NCBI RefSeq assembly: GCF_037975245.1
Contig: NC_092583.1
Coordinates: forward strand, 15,855,264-15,919,263
Direction: 5' to 3'
Origin: Apostichopus japonicus
Lineage: Eukaryota; Echinodermata; Holothuroidea; Aspidochirotida; Stichopodidae
Length of the DNA stretch: 64,000 nt
Positions 13,435 to 24,028 of the stretch are shown piece by piece; the stretch's first letter is position 1; every line of letters begins with the position of its first letter. The translations under genes were made by a program, and so were the position numbers. A model generated the notes under the pieces. It did not search any database and had not been told where the DNA came from. It worked only from the letters and a program-made list of their open reading frames with translations.

Positions 13435-16400
13435 CTGCAAGAGAGAAACCAATAAAATCTTGTAAACATCTTCTCTGATCAAGTAATGAAATTTCTCATT
13501 TTACACAACAATAAATTCTGCTGAAATCCATACAATTAGGCACCCAAATTTAAAATTGAGATATCATGAATGCCAATTAGTGCTTAATGCATTAATATTT
13601 TATAATTATGATTTTCATACAGTACTAATTTTACATGTATATGCAGATTACAAACAAACATTATATCTTTTACCTTCTCATTATCATTTAAGAAATTAAA
13701 CTTGACTGGTGTCGAACTTGCAAACTCAATTTATACCTATAATAAGTAGCCCGTTTTGTTTTATCCAATATATCAATGCAAAAACTGCAAAAATTACTCA
13801 CATCTGTCCAAGGCCTTATGGTCATCACATGAACTGACTGTGGAGAAAAAACGAAAGGAAACATAATAAAATAACATTGGAAACATTTGGCAGTGATGTA
13901 CGCCTAAAAAGCAATCTTACATGTTTCTCAAATATTTTATCTCTGACACACCGGAATTTTAAGTTTTGAAGTAATTTATAACTCTTACAAGAGAGACTTA
14001 CCTTTGTACCTAATAGCAGTAGTTGGCCCTTGTGGGTTTCGATAGATTGGTAGCACGCCCTCTCTCCAGCCAAAGCCTAAAAAAAAGGAATACAAGCATC
14101 CCCTGAAACATGAACTGATACATGAACTGAATACATGAATACATGAACTGATACATGAACTGAGGGAATGACCTTTTGTTTTAATGGAATTAAGATAATT
14201 CTGCCACCAATCATTGTCTGCTTAATTAAGTTCATTGTTAAAACAAATGGATGCACTTGGAACTTTAATCTCTCATGTACAAGTTTTTATCTCTCATGTA
14301 CAAGATGATTTTAAGGTGGATTTTGCACTATGTGCTAGTTGTCTCAGTCCACCCATATTGACAAAAGAGTAATTTGATGTTTTTATGGTTATTATCTGAA
14401 AGATCTTGCTGTGATATTGAAATGCAAACATAGGAAAGTGGTCTCTGATGGTCGGTCACTTTTCAAACCTACTTCTTTCACCTTAAAGTCACATCTGTTG
14501 ATTGAACCGACTCAATTAAAATCACACTATTTATGAAGACCCACCATAGCTTCACTGACATTTCCACCAGTTGCGAGAGACTTGAAGAAGCTGTTTCCGT
14601 AGACTAGTTCTATATCGACCAGATCGATGACCTCTAGTTCTTCTTCCATTCGGATGTGCAGGAGATGAAGGTTCTCTGCCGTATCCACGGTAACCATCGT
14701 ATGAGCATTCATCCACTGATGACATGATAAAAGAAAGGAAAGCTAATCAGATAAAGAAACAAAGGTTTTTGAGAGGGCCAACAATTTAAGCTATAACGTA
14801 AACTGAAATACCGGTAAGCACAGGACTATGTGTCCTGTACAGTATTAATTTTGCAATTCAGCTTCTTTAAATTTGGTTGTCATCCCTTATGCCTATTAAA
14901 ACTATCACTATGATGTACACTATGGTGTCGTCCACCCTCTTGTTGCATAGGTGAGATCAAGATCAAGAATAAAGTTGGGGTGGAAAGGTAGGGAAAGTGA
15001 GAGGTGGTAGGGGGAGGGGAGGGGGAGGGTGTTGCCAAGTGTATAAACAAACCTTATATATTAGATTTACTTATTGGAATCTAAAGTACACAACTTCAAA
15101 TTAGCGTTCCTTTGGGTACATATCTTACAACGTACTTAAAAGCACAGGGTACCCACATAACACTACCGCTCCCAACACTGGTACCACATCGCCAATGTCA
15201 CCACTGAAACCACATCCCTGCGGTCACCACTGAAACCACATCCCTGCTATCACCACTGAAACCACATCCCCGCTGTCACCGCCACAACTGCTTATAAATA
15301 TGAGACAACATCTTGCTTCCACAAAATCAAACTGAAAGTAACTGTTTTCAAAAATTCAATGGTTCACTATAAAACAAAAACATTAGAATATTCATTAGTG
15401 GAATGTGAAATGGAATTACTGACCTGCATATTTAGTAGTGTGTAGGAAAGCTTCATGATTTGAAGGGGTGCAAATTTAACTTTTACGCCTTCCTGGTAAA
15501 CCAACTGTGAATAGGAAAGAATTAAATCTCATCTCTCAGCTCTTGTACAAACCACTTTTTTGCATAATTAAGTGAAATTTAATTGTAATTGTAATTGGAC
15601 TGTCACTCTAGCTAACCTTAAGCATTCAAGGCCAATAATGACATCTCCAGCAAGTGAAAAATTAACGAAACAGTAAATTTAAATAAAATGATTCAAATGC
15701 TTCCTGACATACCTGATAGAAATAGATGGTATCGTGTCTACCGAATGCCAGGACTGGGTCGATGACTCTCGACGACTGCGTAACTTGGATGATGACAATC
15801 TGCCAGGCTAGGAGGGGAAGGGTATCAGAAGGTCCCTGAAATTGACAAGAAAAGGAAAGAGAAAAATATAGATAATATGTTCATTAAGATCAATATCTTG
15901 TAGCGAAAAAAATATAAAGATTTCAATCTGGATGTAACATGGACAAGAGGTGGCTATAATTTTATGTTCTTTCCATACATTACAAGAACAAACATGTAAT
16001 TAATTCAAACAAATAACGAATACATTCCGAGCACAATGCAAAACCTGTGAACACGATAACTCCTAAACCTAGCTTACTTTGAGCTGCTTTGTAAAGCTAA
16101 CAGCGAGCCTCGGTCTTAAGTGAACTACAAAGACTTTGGAGAGCGTTGCCATGGCGAGGAGCATCATATCTTTCAATGGATGATCCTTGACGAGAAAGTT
16201 AGTCCGTAGTGGTGCCAGAGTGCAAACCTCTCCACGGCTGCAAGGATGATGCAAGACAAAAAGGGAACAAAAAATTCCTTCATATCATTTACCATGGTCT
16301 TAAAGTAGCATTAATTGTAGCAGTATGAAGAAAGGTAGAAGACTGTCTTGCCCCCTTGTTATTTCCCGAATACAGTCCCTTTAAATTGTTAAAACAAAAA

Positions 16401-19400
16401 CCAGAAAACATAACACACGGACCACCGTAACCACAGGGATCTCCAGACAAATTTACTTTGTTCAACTTCTTGTTGAAAAATTTGAGGGCATGAGTTTTGA
16501 GAGTAAAAAGTGTCGCTTACTTTTGTGTCGTGCCACTGTATTGATAGCTGTTGTTTGTAAGGCAATATTTGCAGACTTAAAAAGCACTGACTTAATTTTT
16601 GTCATGAAATACAACTTCTTAGGTTCTTGACCAGAAATGTTTCACAAACCTGCCAGAAAAGAGACATCTAGACTCACAGCTCCTGATCCCCATGACTCTC
16701 CTTTTAAGATTAAAAAATGAAAAGAATAAACAAATAAAGGTCTTCGTTTCACGACACTGGCGCTCATAACCAGAAAGCCAGTGGGCTTGAAGTGATTCCT
16801 TGGCAATTGAGATTATAATCCCAAGCTTTCGTCATTGTTGATTAAATTGATCAGCAAGGTTCATTCACTGACTGTGGACCTACCTACTAAATATGTTAAC
16901 TTACCATGTTAACAAGCTATTTTTAGCAAAATCAACTCAAGCCCTGCCCCCTAATAAATGTGCATGACATCACATTGAACACATATTATCATGTACCTGC
17001 TATCTACCAACACATTAATACCAAGCATGAGTAAATTCTGACTTTCGGTTGTGGAGTAATAAGCATTTGGAGATTTTCACGTTTGAACCTGTGACCTCAT
17101 TATTATTCATGAGATGAGCACCAAAATAAGTAGGGTTCTTCTACCCAGTATGGCGCATCTATGTACCAAGTATGACTTCAATCCAACTTGCCATTGTTGA
17201 GTTATCATGTTTACGAGCCAAGGGCATCACATACAGACACACACCCGTACACGCACACACACACAATCACCATCGCATTGATTCCTTGAGCCGTCGGCAA
17301 GGAATCAAAAAGTGATGTCTATATTTAGATATGCAAGTAAAGCACAGATTCAAACCTTGAAGGCTCACATGATTGGCTGATGAATATACATGAGGTGATA
17401 TGGATACACCACTAACACAATAAGAAGGTATTTTGTTAACATCAGCTTGATCGTCTAAACAGATTTCTTGTAATCACCTCAAGATCAAAGGCAAATCAAC
17501 AGGAAGCACTAAACTAAGCATAAAAACAGGAAAGGAAACAAAGTACAGGAAACATGACAATGTTTTTGCCACTTTTTGAGTGAAAACTGCACAATTATAC
17601 AGATTTTGGCAGTCTGTTTATTGGAAAGTCATTTACCAGATATGTTTAACAAAACTCACTTGAAGTTAAGCTCAAAGACAGAACCACCAGAATCACTACA
17701 AATGGCTATAGTTGGATCGTCTGTGAACTGTTGGTGTGAAAGTTAAAAACATGAAAATTATTCAGAAGTTAAATTGAATTTGCCATGTCAAAGCTAGATT
17801 CAGAGCATATCAAATTTATTGTTAATGATGATAATCCATGTTTCCTTGTAGAAACTACAAAACACTGCAAAACAAATTCATGAAAGAATATTCAGGTGAG
17901 ATTTCTCAGCAAACTGGAAAGAGTAGGTTTCATTGACAAAAGGGGCACTTCTAATTCATGAAAAGGGGCACTTCTAATTCACGAAAAGGGGCACTTCTAA
18001 TTCATGAAAAGGGGCACTTCTAATTCACGAAAAGGGGCACTTCTAATTCATGAAAAGGGGCATTTCTAATTCATGAGAATGGGCACTTCTAATTCATGAC
18101 AAGGGACACTTCTAATTCATGAAAAGGGGCACTTCTTATTCACAAAAAGGGGCACTTCTAATTCACGAAAAGGGGCACTTCTAATCCATTAACAGGGGCA
18201 CTTCTAATTCATGAAAAGGGGCACTTCTAATCCATTAACAGGGGCACTTCTAATTCACGAAAAGGGGCACTTCTAATTCACGAAAAGGGGCACTTCTAAT
18301 CCATTAACAGGGGCACTTCTAATTCATGAAAAGGGGCACTTCTAATCCATTAACAGGGGCACTTCTAATTCACGAAAAGGGGCACTTCTAATTCACGAAA
18401 AGGGGCACTTCTAATCCATTAACAGGGGCACTTCTAATTCATGAAAAGGGGCACTTCTAATTCACGAAAAGGGGCACTTCTAATCCATTAACAGGGGCAC
18501 TTCTAATTCATGAAAAGGGGCACTTCTAATCCATTAACAGGGGCACTTCTAATTCACGAAAAGGGGCCTTCTTATTCATGACAAGGGGCACTTCTAATTC
18601 CTGACAAGGGGCACTTTTCAAGTTTTTTTTGGTGGACATGTGCCCCCTGTGCCCTCAGCTCTATGTAGACATTCCATTCAGCAATTGAAGCCTTGTTAAT
18701 GAATGCAAACAATTTAAAGCTTCGTAAGTTTAAAAAAATTTCTGTTATAGCATGCACAACTTTTGACCTTTAAGAGAATAATAACTAGTCGGTACCTGGA
18801 TGTGGAGTACAGCTGACCCTGGTGGGTGAGCATCTGTCATAGTCCTCAATAATTTACCAGTGGTCAAATCCCACATTGTCATCTGTGAACCAAATAAACA
18901 TTATGCTCATAAAATCGAGTGGTCTTAAACGTGAATAAAATTTCCCATTTCAGATTTTTCTGCTATATAATTAGCAGAAATACAGAAATCAACACAAACA
19001 GAAGATAAAAGCTTAGATTCATAAAAAATAACAACCAGATATGATATATGATAACTGCTTAATATGAAGATACAAAAGATTGAGGATATTTCACATGAAA
19101 GTTGATCAAACTTGTAGACAGGAATCCAGAAGTTAAGTTCTATTTTGTCAGTGTCAGTTCCACTTAGACTACTGTGAAAAATCATGGTATAGTACAGCAC
19201 ATTGCTAACGTTGTATTATGGAACAGGCTACTTTGTTTGACCTTTCGAACTGCTAAAGAAGTTTTCCGCTGGAAGCAGTCACCAATTTTTCCTTCTGCTT
19301 GAGGAAATGCTAGCAATATACGCAGGGTCTAATTGCATCACCTAGACACTCTCCATATTAGTTTTAATCACATGCAAAACAACAGGTCTAAGAAAGCTGC

Positions 19401-22400
19401 TTTTTTGAGTGACTTTCCATTTGAGCAAACAGTTACACCTCTTTGATTATGCAGAAAAAGCCAGCAGAAATTGTTTATATGTAAATTGATATTTAAGCAA
19501 TTGATATAAATGACAGGTGAAAAGAACAAGACACATAATATATATAAAGACATGCCACACAGTTTCAATGAGATCAGATGTTAACTAACCTGTCCCTTGG
19601 CAAAGCCTGCCAACAGCCTTGTGCTATCATTATTAATACAGAGAGCCGAGACTGCACCGTACTGGGCTCCAACGGCTGTGCTACCCAGGCACCACTTGAG
19701 CGTCTGTTGGGGATCTGGAAAGAGACAAAGTTAAAAAGCTTAAGTAGTTGGTTGTGTGCAGGCGCGTAGCCAAAGGGGGGGGGCGAGGGGGGCGACGGCC
19801 CCCTCTTGAGCATATTTCTTTATATTTTTTAAAATATCGCTAGTAATTTCAAAATAGAAAATGCTTATATGCAACTTAAAAGTCCTGGGAAGTGTCATTT
19901 CCAGCGATCTGGGAGGCATTTTCGGCCAACATTTTCTTTACGCTTCGTGCCAACCCATAGTGGCGCTACGCTTAGATAGTTTGTCTACAGACTTCGCCCC
20001 TCCCTTGGCAAATTCCTCGCTATGCACCTGGATGTGTGGAGTATACTCCAGCACAAACATTATGAATGTCACAGCAGATGTTGACACTTGCATTAAAAAT
20101 CTGTTTTTTTTTACACAAACATCATTTATACTTAGGCATTTCAGTCTGCCTATGGCAAAGATCCTGCTAGGATCAAAATAGAGGGCACTCTAACTTTGAG
20201 ACTATTAAAATTAAATGGTATTTTAAAAATATTCATATTTTATTAGTGTAGGCAAAATTGAAGGGTTCAAGGAAATGACAGGATACTTACTTAGAGAGCA
20301 GAAGAACAACAGAACAAAACTTGGTTTAACTAAGTAAGCAAAAGTTAATGTAAGGAAAATGCTGAGATGACAATTTACAAGGAAATTAAATTATTTTTAT
20401 CGTCTGACGTACCAAACACAAGAATGAGACCGTGTGAGGATCCAACAGCAACGTACATGCCTACTGCGAGTGCACTGGGTTTACCAGCATCTACTCGGTC
20501 CTGGTTTTAAGAATGAAAAATGTTAGGTTACTCGTGGTAAGGAGTGATATTAATAGCTATATAAATCAATTTTTAATTGAATTTGTCTTGTTTTGTTTGG
20601 TAATTTATGGAATGTTGAAATAGCAAACTACACAAGAGTATGGACAATTGAATTCTCCAGATCTTTTACAAAGTTTAGAATAATTCAATAATTTGCAGTA
20701 TAAGAAAATAAGGCACATATCCTCAACAGCATAACAAAACATATAAAGGTTTGAATGTTATTCATGAACAACTTTTCTGCATTTTCACCCCCTCATGAAC
20801 ATTTCAACGGTTCATTATTTACAAATTAACATCAAATTAAAAGACATAACTCTTATCAGGGAATAAGTTATCCACTTTTACAAAGCAAATGCTATGCAAA
20901 ATGGTCTTTTTTACCATACAAGTACACAGGAGTCCTAGCATTTATAAAAGACAATATTCGGAAACTTTAAAAATTGCCACACAAAATTTGTGTATTAAAC
21001 TGTCGCCTGGATCTCTTGTGTTAATGAATGGTACATGGTGAGTTTGGTCAAACTCAGTGAGCCCCCTAAAGCACCTAAAGAAACTTTTCCTCATTCAAAA
21101 TTAAATTCATTCAAACTTACTGCTGCAGCAGATACTTGTGATGACACGCTCTTTAGTGTGACGTGACGAAGGATGGACCCATGCATAGCATATTGAATGC
21201 TTTGCTTTTTGCTGTGTGAAAATGAAAAGTAATAGTAATGGGGTTCAATTAATATATTTATGAACTCTGTCACTAAACCCTGCAAACCATGATACATTAA
21301 TGAAGTAACCCAGCCACTTCCTCTTACCTTCTTGTGGGAGTCCTATCTGGAGTTTCTGAATCTCCAACGATACTGTGAGTTTCCGATGAAGAATCTGACC
21401 CAGGTGGGTAGAGACTTTCTGTATCCAACTCTGGCTCAAAACCATCATCATCCTTTCATGGAGAAAAAGGATATATTTACAAATAATCAAAAAGGAAGGA
21501 TCACTTTGCTCTCCATATGAATAAATGAAACATCTTTAAAATATTAAGCAAGTTACACATCAGACACATCTGGAAAAAAAAAAACTTCTTCACCTAATTT
21601 CTCCTTTTCATTTTTTTCCCTTTTTTATTTAAGTTTTGGTAGAAATGCTCACTGTTGGTCATTAACGTAAAAATTAAGCCCACAAGGAACAAAATTAGTA
21701 GAAGTGACACTAAATGACGATACAGTAATAAAAGTAAATTCACTACACATTGGGAATTATCCATGTGAATATATGCTTCACCTGATTCAAAATGCTTTCT
21801 AATGTGGCAGTTGTCTGCAATTCAGGAATATCAAATTCAGCATCGTCAATCTACAAAGAAAAAGACATAACAATATTATGTTGATTTCTGAAGAGATAAA
21901 ATATTCACAGTGTCAGTAGGCCTAGCCTAGAGTTGTAATTTTAATGTGTGAATTCTGAATCTGCACAGTCAGTCAATAGCAATACTGAAATTAATTATTT
22001 ACAGCTATGTTTAATGGTTGAACTAACTGGTTAAGCACGATACATACATTGAATAATATTTTCATTCAACTCAAAATGGCATTTATGTTTTATTTAAATG
22101 ACCTCTTATGTCATTTCTAAGGGACAAAATATTGTACCATAATACCAATATAACAGACCAAGACGCGTCATTAATAGTAGGCTTAGGTTAATACGATTTC
22201 AGTTATTCTGCGCGCACGGTACTTTTCGATTACTACTTTCCGCTGAAAAATTTCTTGTGCGGAAACCAACTTTCTTTTTCACTTACACATGTTTATACTA
22301 TGTTTTTCTTCAATATTAGGATGCCAAGTCCAGGATGATGAAAATAACATGGGAAAGTATCAAAGAAAGTTGAGAAGGATGGTTAGACTGAGTGATTGTC

Positions 22401-23713
22401 ACCTTAAGCTGCTTATAATTTACTAAAGGCATGGGTGTATGTAATTAGGGATATACGTAAAGAAGTACAAGGCGGTGGCGGTCGGGGTAAAGGCTAAAGG
22501 AGGCCCGCGTATTCATGGAATAGGTAAACTAATAATATGCAGTCCATGTAATAAGGATGAAACTAAGGGAGACCAAATTATTCCATATGGCAGCTTGATT
22601 TTCACCTTTTTCATGCCGTATTGATAACTACAGCCAAATCAGCTGACTCTGTTTAAAACTAAGTTTTTTTTTAAATTCTCCTAAATCATATCTATGGGCC
22701 TAATCGCTTCGGTACGCCATTCTGCTCCTCCCAAAAAATATCTGGTATTGGCCGCTGACAAAACATTGTTTTCCACTGACAAAGTTGATGTGCAGAAAGC
22801 ACCGTTTTTGTCAGCGGAAAGTACCGTGTGCAGAGAATAACCGTACCCGGCTAATACTATGTAAGTAGTACTAGTATAGTCAGTATTGCAAAGTTCGGAA
22901 CACTGCGACGTTCGGACACCCCTAAGAAATACAAGATTTCACCATGACAATTGTACCTAGGCCTATAGCAAGAGCCAATTTCACAAAAAACTACGAAGCT
23001 ACAGATACTTTCTCCCCAAAATGACCAGTGTGCAAGTAAGTACTTACATATTTGTCAATAAAATGACGGAGATCTATGAAGTCTGTAATAATTACTGAAA
23101 GAGCAACTGCGCCACCAATTTTATCACCAGCGCCACACTGTGGGACCGGGTGTCCGAACTTCGCAATACTCTAGCAAAGAAATACCAGTTCCACAATCTC
23201 GAAGAATCTTCTTGGAATACAACGTGAAAACAGTTTGCAGGAAAGAAAGTTTGGCCGTGTATCATAATATAACACACTTCTCCCACCATATCAAGTATAT
23301 TTTCAGGTGATTTATACCAGAAGATATAGTTTTGGGTGTTTTAAGGCTTAGGTGTCCGAACTTCGAAGTGTCCATGCTAATACCACTAACCTAGCAAAAA
23401 GATTAGAACATGTGCAAATGAAAAGTTGGGCCTTCAGCCTACAGTAGTGGCATACATTCCACATGGTCCTTGTGATGTGAAGGGTAGGAATAACTTTGGC
23501 CTTAGACTGCAGTACAGTAGCCTACAATAATCTACAATACTGTAATTTGTTCTGCAATGGCATAAGCCTAGCCTAGGCCTAACCAATAAAATGCCGGTAA
23601 ACAATACTAAGTAAAAGAACCTGAAGTCTTACAGCATCATTATCTAATGCGTGGGATAGCGCAAGATCGCTAATCGCCGCAGAAACTTCCTCTGTGGATT
23701 CCTCGTCCGCCAT
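407..23713 (-). CDS. VPS8: VPS8, CORVET tethering complex subunit (34 exons, 3' end outside window)
   Basis: VPS8 is the CORVET-specific subunit that binds Rab5 and tethers early endosomes before fusion. I joined 34 exons by GT-AG splice sites; all phases agree and give 1,166 codons from the ATG at 23713-23711. Layout: an acidic leader (residues 1-120), a beta-propeller (about 123-460), then an alpha-solenoid with the conserved Vps8 region (about 550-730). Recognisable family stretches include KSLATGGNVS, CCLAGRAYPLGDIPE, ATAYLLEKAGDIHGAF and LNSMMGYISLPSIL. Human VPS8 has about 1,430 residues, so roughly the last 230-260, including the C-terminal RING-H2 finger, should lie left of base 1; no further exon is visible in 1-406. 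The start codon is the only in-frame ATG at the head of exon 1 and is followed by MADEESTEEV. Introns are mostly 0.2-1 kb; intron 1 (1.8 kb) is filled by transposon relics. Identity is very secure; UTRs are not defined. Confidence 0.96.
890..1359. repeat. Direct duplication, 247-bp period, two nearly identical copies
   Basis: Copy A runs about 890-1112 and copy B about 1137-1359. Over about 220 bases only a couple of differences are visible (CTTATG/CTTAAG; CAATTTC/CAATTGC). Both end in a poly(C) run. It lies in the VPS8 intron between exons 33 and 34, with copy B ending about 25 bases from the exon 33 donor. Confidence 0.95.
2861..2896 (+). mobile_element. Truncated copy C of the hammerhead-like repeat family
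   Basis: AACGTCAGGCCAACTTACTT and a few more bases match the part of copies A and B that follows the GAAA box. Everything upstream is replaced by an A-rich run, so the copy starts within a few bases of the predicted cleavage site. Confidence 0.5.
3914..4106. repeat. 28-bp minisatellite, about 7 copies
   Basis: Unit approximately ATATCATTTTATACTGTAAC followed by AGCCCAAA, slightly diverged between copies. It lies in the VPS8 intron between exons 28 and 29, about 30 bases from the exon 29 acceptor. Confidence 0.95.
4540..4572. repeat. (TCAA)n microsatellite
   Basis: Imperfect run of ATCA/TCAA units next to VPS8 exon 28. Confidence 0.85.
5150..5368. repeat. Tandem repeat of TGACATG/ACATGTCA words
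   Basis: Alternating GACATGTCACATGACATG and CTTTTGACATGTCAC blocks. Because the words are self-complementary, the array can fold on itself. It lies in a VPS8 intron, between exons 27 and 28. Confidence 0.9.
7105..7270. repeat. C/T-rich degenerate repeat (CCCCTCACCAA type)
   Basis: About ten units of CCCTCAYCAA-like sequence on the plus strand, hence G/A-rich in the VPS8 transcript, just upstream of exon 25 in the gene's sense. Confidence 0.85.
8121..8325. repeat. (AAT)n microsatellite
   Basis: About 200 bases of ATA/AAT triplets with scattered interruptions, ending about 18 bases from the donor site of VPS8 exon 23 (8343-8497). Confidence 0.97.
11519..11830 (-). mobile_element. Repeat copy A with hammerhead-like core (Penelope-like retroelement relic)
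   Basis: On the minus strand, 11566-11605 reads GCCT, CTGAAGA, A, a hairpin GATCC-TGCTA-GGATC, GAAA, CGTC, AGGC: the core order of a type I hammerhead ribozyme with a very short helix III. The same sequence plus about 80 upstream bases recurs on the plus strand at 51340-51460. Such motifs are known in the terminal repeats of Penelope-like elements; no reverse transcriptase remains here. The left edge is clear; the right edge is uncertain. It lies in the VPS8 intron between exons 17 and 18. Confidence 0.6.
13096..13320. repeat. Three diverged copies of a 33-bp ATTTGGTCAT... word
   Basis: Copies begin near 13096, 13230 and 13285 (AATTTGGTCATCTTGGACAA type), unevenly spaced in the VPS8 intron between exons 15 and 16. 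Probably decayed pieces of one mobile repeat. Confidence 0.6.
13802..20500 (-). CDS. VPS8: VPS8 exons 5-14: beta-propeller
   Basis: Exons: 20413-20500, 19590-19714, 18796-18882, 17660-17727, 16078-16237, 15713-15835, 15424-15504, 14545-14715, 14002-14076, 13802-13837. They encode about 338 residues of WD40-like propeller: VGSSHGLILVF, CLGSTAVGAQYGAVSALCIN, RLLAGFAKGQ, MTMWDLTTGKLLRT and ELEVIDLVDIELVY. This domain sits at the membrane-facing end of CORVET in yeast. The 36-nt exon 14 (SVHVMTIRPWTD) is very short but in phase on both sides and conserved in sense. The exon 12 donor is GTGGGT, chosen because it keeps the frame; reading on would meet a stop 16 bases later. Confidence 0.93.
14106..14162. 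repeat. Short tandem repeat (ACATGAACTGAT)
   Basis: Four to five units of about 12 bases next to VPS8 exon 13. Confidence 0.9.
15196..15286. repeat. 26-bp tandem repeat, about 3.5 copies
   Basis: Unit CACCACTGAAACCACATCCC plus six bases, nearly identical between copies, in the VPS8 intron between exons 11 and 12. Confidence 0.95.
16880..17300. repeat. Dispersed marine-invertebrate-type repeat ending in a CA-rich tail
   Basis: Contains GTTTGAACCTGTGACCTCAT, CTATGTACCAAGTATGACTT, GAGTTATCATGTTTACGAGC and a CACACA-rich end, the same order of words as the tandem repeat at 36078-36540. I recognise this type from other marine genomes; classification is uncertain. It lies in a VPS8 intron, between exons 8 and 9. 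Confidence 0.5.
17939..18618. repeat. 23-bp minisatellite, about 29 copies, with higher-order pattern
   Basis: Unit GGGGCACTTCTAATTCATGA plus AAA. Three variants differ at the end: TTCATGAAAA, TTCACGAAAA and TCCATTAACA. In 18175-18560 they alternate in a regular order of about five units (near 115 bp), so whole blocks have been copied. It lies in the VPS8 intron between exons 7 and 8. Confidence 0.97.
19759..20030. mobile_element. Small non-autonomous hAT-like element with 8-bp target duplication
   Basis: The ends are imperfect inverted repeats (CAGGCGCGTAGCC against CAGGTGCATAGCG, 10 of 13). It is flanked by GTTGTGTG (19751-19758) and GATGTGTG (20031-20038), an 8-bp duplication with one change. 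No transposase. It lies in the VPS8 intron between exons 5 and 6. Confidence 0.75.
20135..20190 (+). mobile_element. Degenerate copy D of the hammerhead-like repeat family
   Basis: Only the hairpin GATCCTGCTAGGATC (20160-20174) and neighbouring GCCT remain; the CTGAAGA and GAAA boxes are mutated. It lies in the VPS8 intron between exons 5 and 6. Confidence 0.4.
21121..23713 (-). CDS. VPS8: VPS8 exons 1-4: acidic N-terminal leader
   Basis: Exons in transcription order: 23633-23713, 21782-21850, 21328-21452, 21121-21211. They encode about 122 residues rich in Asp, Glu and Ser with no obvious fold, typical of the disordered head of metazoan VPS8, followed by RHVTLKSVSSQVSAAA, which leads into the propeller. 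Exons 1 and 2 are phase 0. Exon 3 ends two bases into a codon and exon 4 restores phase 0. This part evolves quickly, so the splice choices rest on consensus sites and frame continuity rather than on similarity. Confidence 0.85.
22195..22848. mobile_element. Fold-back DNA element with terminal inverted repeats in VPS8 intron 1
   Basis: The left end has TTATTCTGCGCGCACGGTAC and TTTCCGCTGAAAAA; the right end read in reverse has TTATTCTCTGCACACGGTAC and TTTCCGCTGACAAAAA. Flanks are GGTTAATAC (22186-22194) and GGCTAATAC (22849-22857), eight of nine alike, consistent with an 8- or 9-bp target duplication. No coding capacity. Confidence 0.65.
22872..23382. mobile_element. MITE-like repeat, copy 1 (VPS8 intron 1)
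   Basis: About 510 bases, highly similar along its length to 33963-34460. It carries GTATTGCGAAGTTCG-type words in inverted order (22880 region against 23155 region, and again at the right end), so it can form hairpins. GCTAATAC stands at 22850-22857 and again at 23376-23383, a possible target duplication. Confidence 0.75.
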
Positions 23714-23970
23714 GAATCGCAAAGCTCTTGCTTTACTTACTATTAGCTAACGCAGTTTTTTTAGTAGAACTAGCAGAACAGCCCAACTTGAGTTGATATG
23801 ATTGCCATATATGTACTAGTATACGGTGGGAGGTTCGCAACTCCACTCACAGATGGATATGGGCCACATAATAACTGAGTAGCACCTTTGCACTACGGAA
23901 GCTTAATAGGGACATTGCATCGACGAGTTACCGACTTGACAAAACGACAATTATCTACAAATTGACGAGA

Positions 23971-23984
23971 TTGTCACGTGACAA
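23971..23984. promoter_or_regulatory. CLEAR-type E-box (GTCACGTGAC) upstream of VPS8
   Basis: TTGTCACGTGACAA is a perfect 14-bp palindrome containing the full 10-bp CLEAR consensus bound by TFEB/TFE3/MITF, which switches on lysosomal and endosomal genes in animals. It lies about 260 bases upstream of the VPS8 start codon. VPS8 acts in the endolysosomal pathway, so the site makes sense there. Binding is inferred, not shown. Confidence 0.6.
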
Positions 23985-24003
23985 AATTCAGAAAATTGAC
24001 GTT

Positions 24004-24028
24004 TTGACGAGATAACGGTTCTCGTCAA
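24004..24028. repeat. Perfect inverted repeat TTGACGAGA/TCTCGTCAA
   Basis: Nine-base arms with a 7-base loop, about 290 bases upstream of the VPS8 ATG, next to the CLEAR-like E-box. Related ATTGACGAG words occur at 23960 and 24045. Confidence 0.8.

Noticed and set aside
17939-18618. CRISPR-like regular array
   Set aside because: The 23-base units follow each other directly with no variable spacers, and the locus is an intron of an animal gene. It is a minisatellite.
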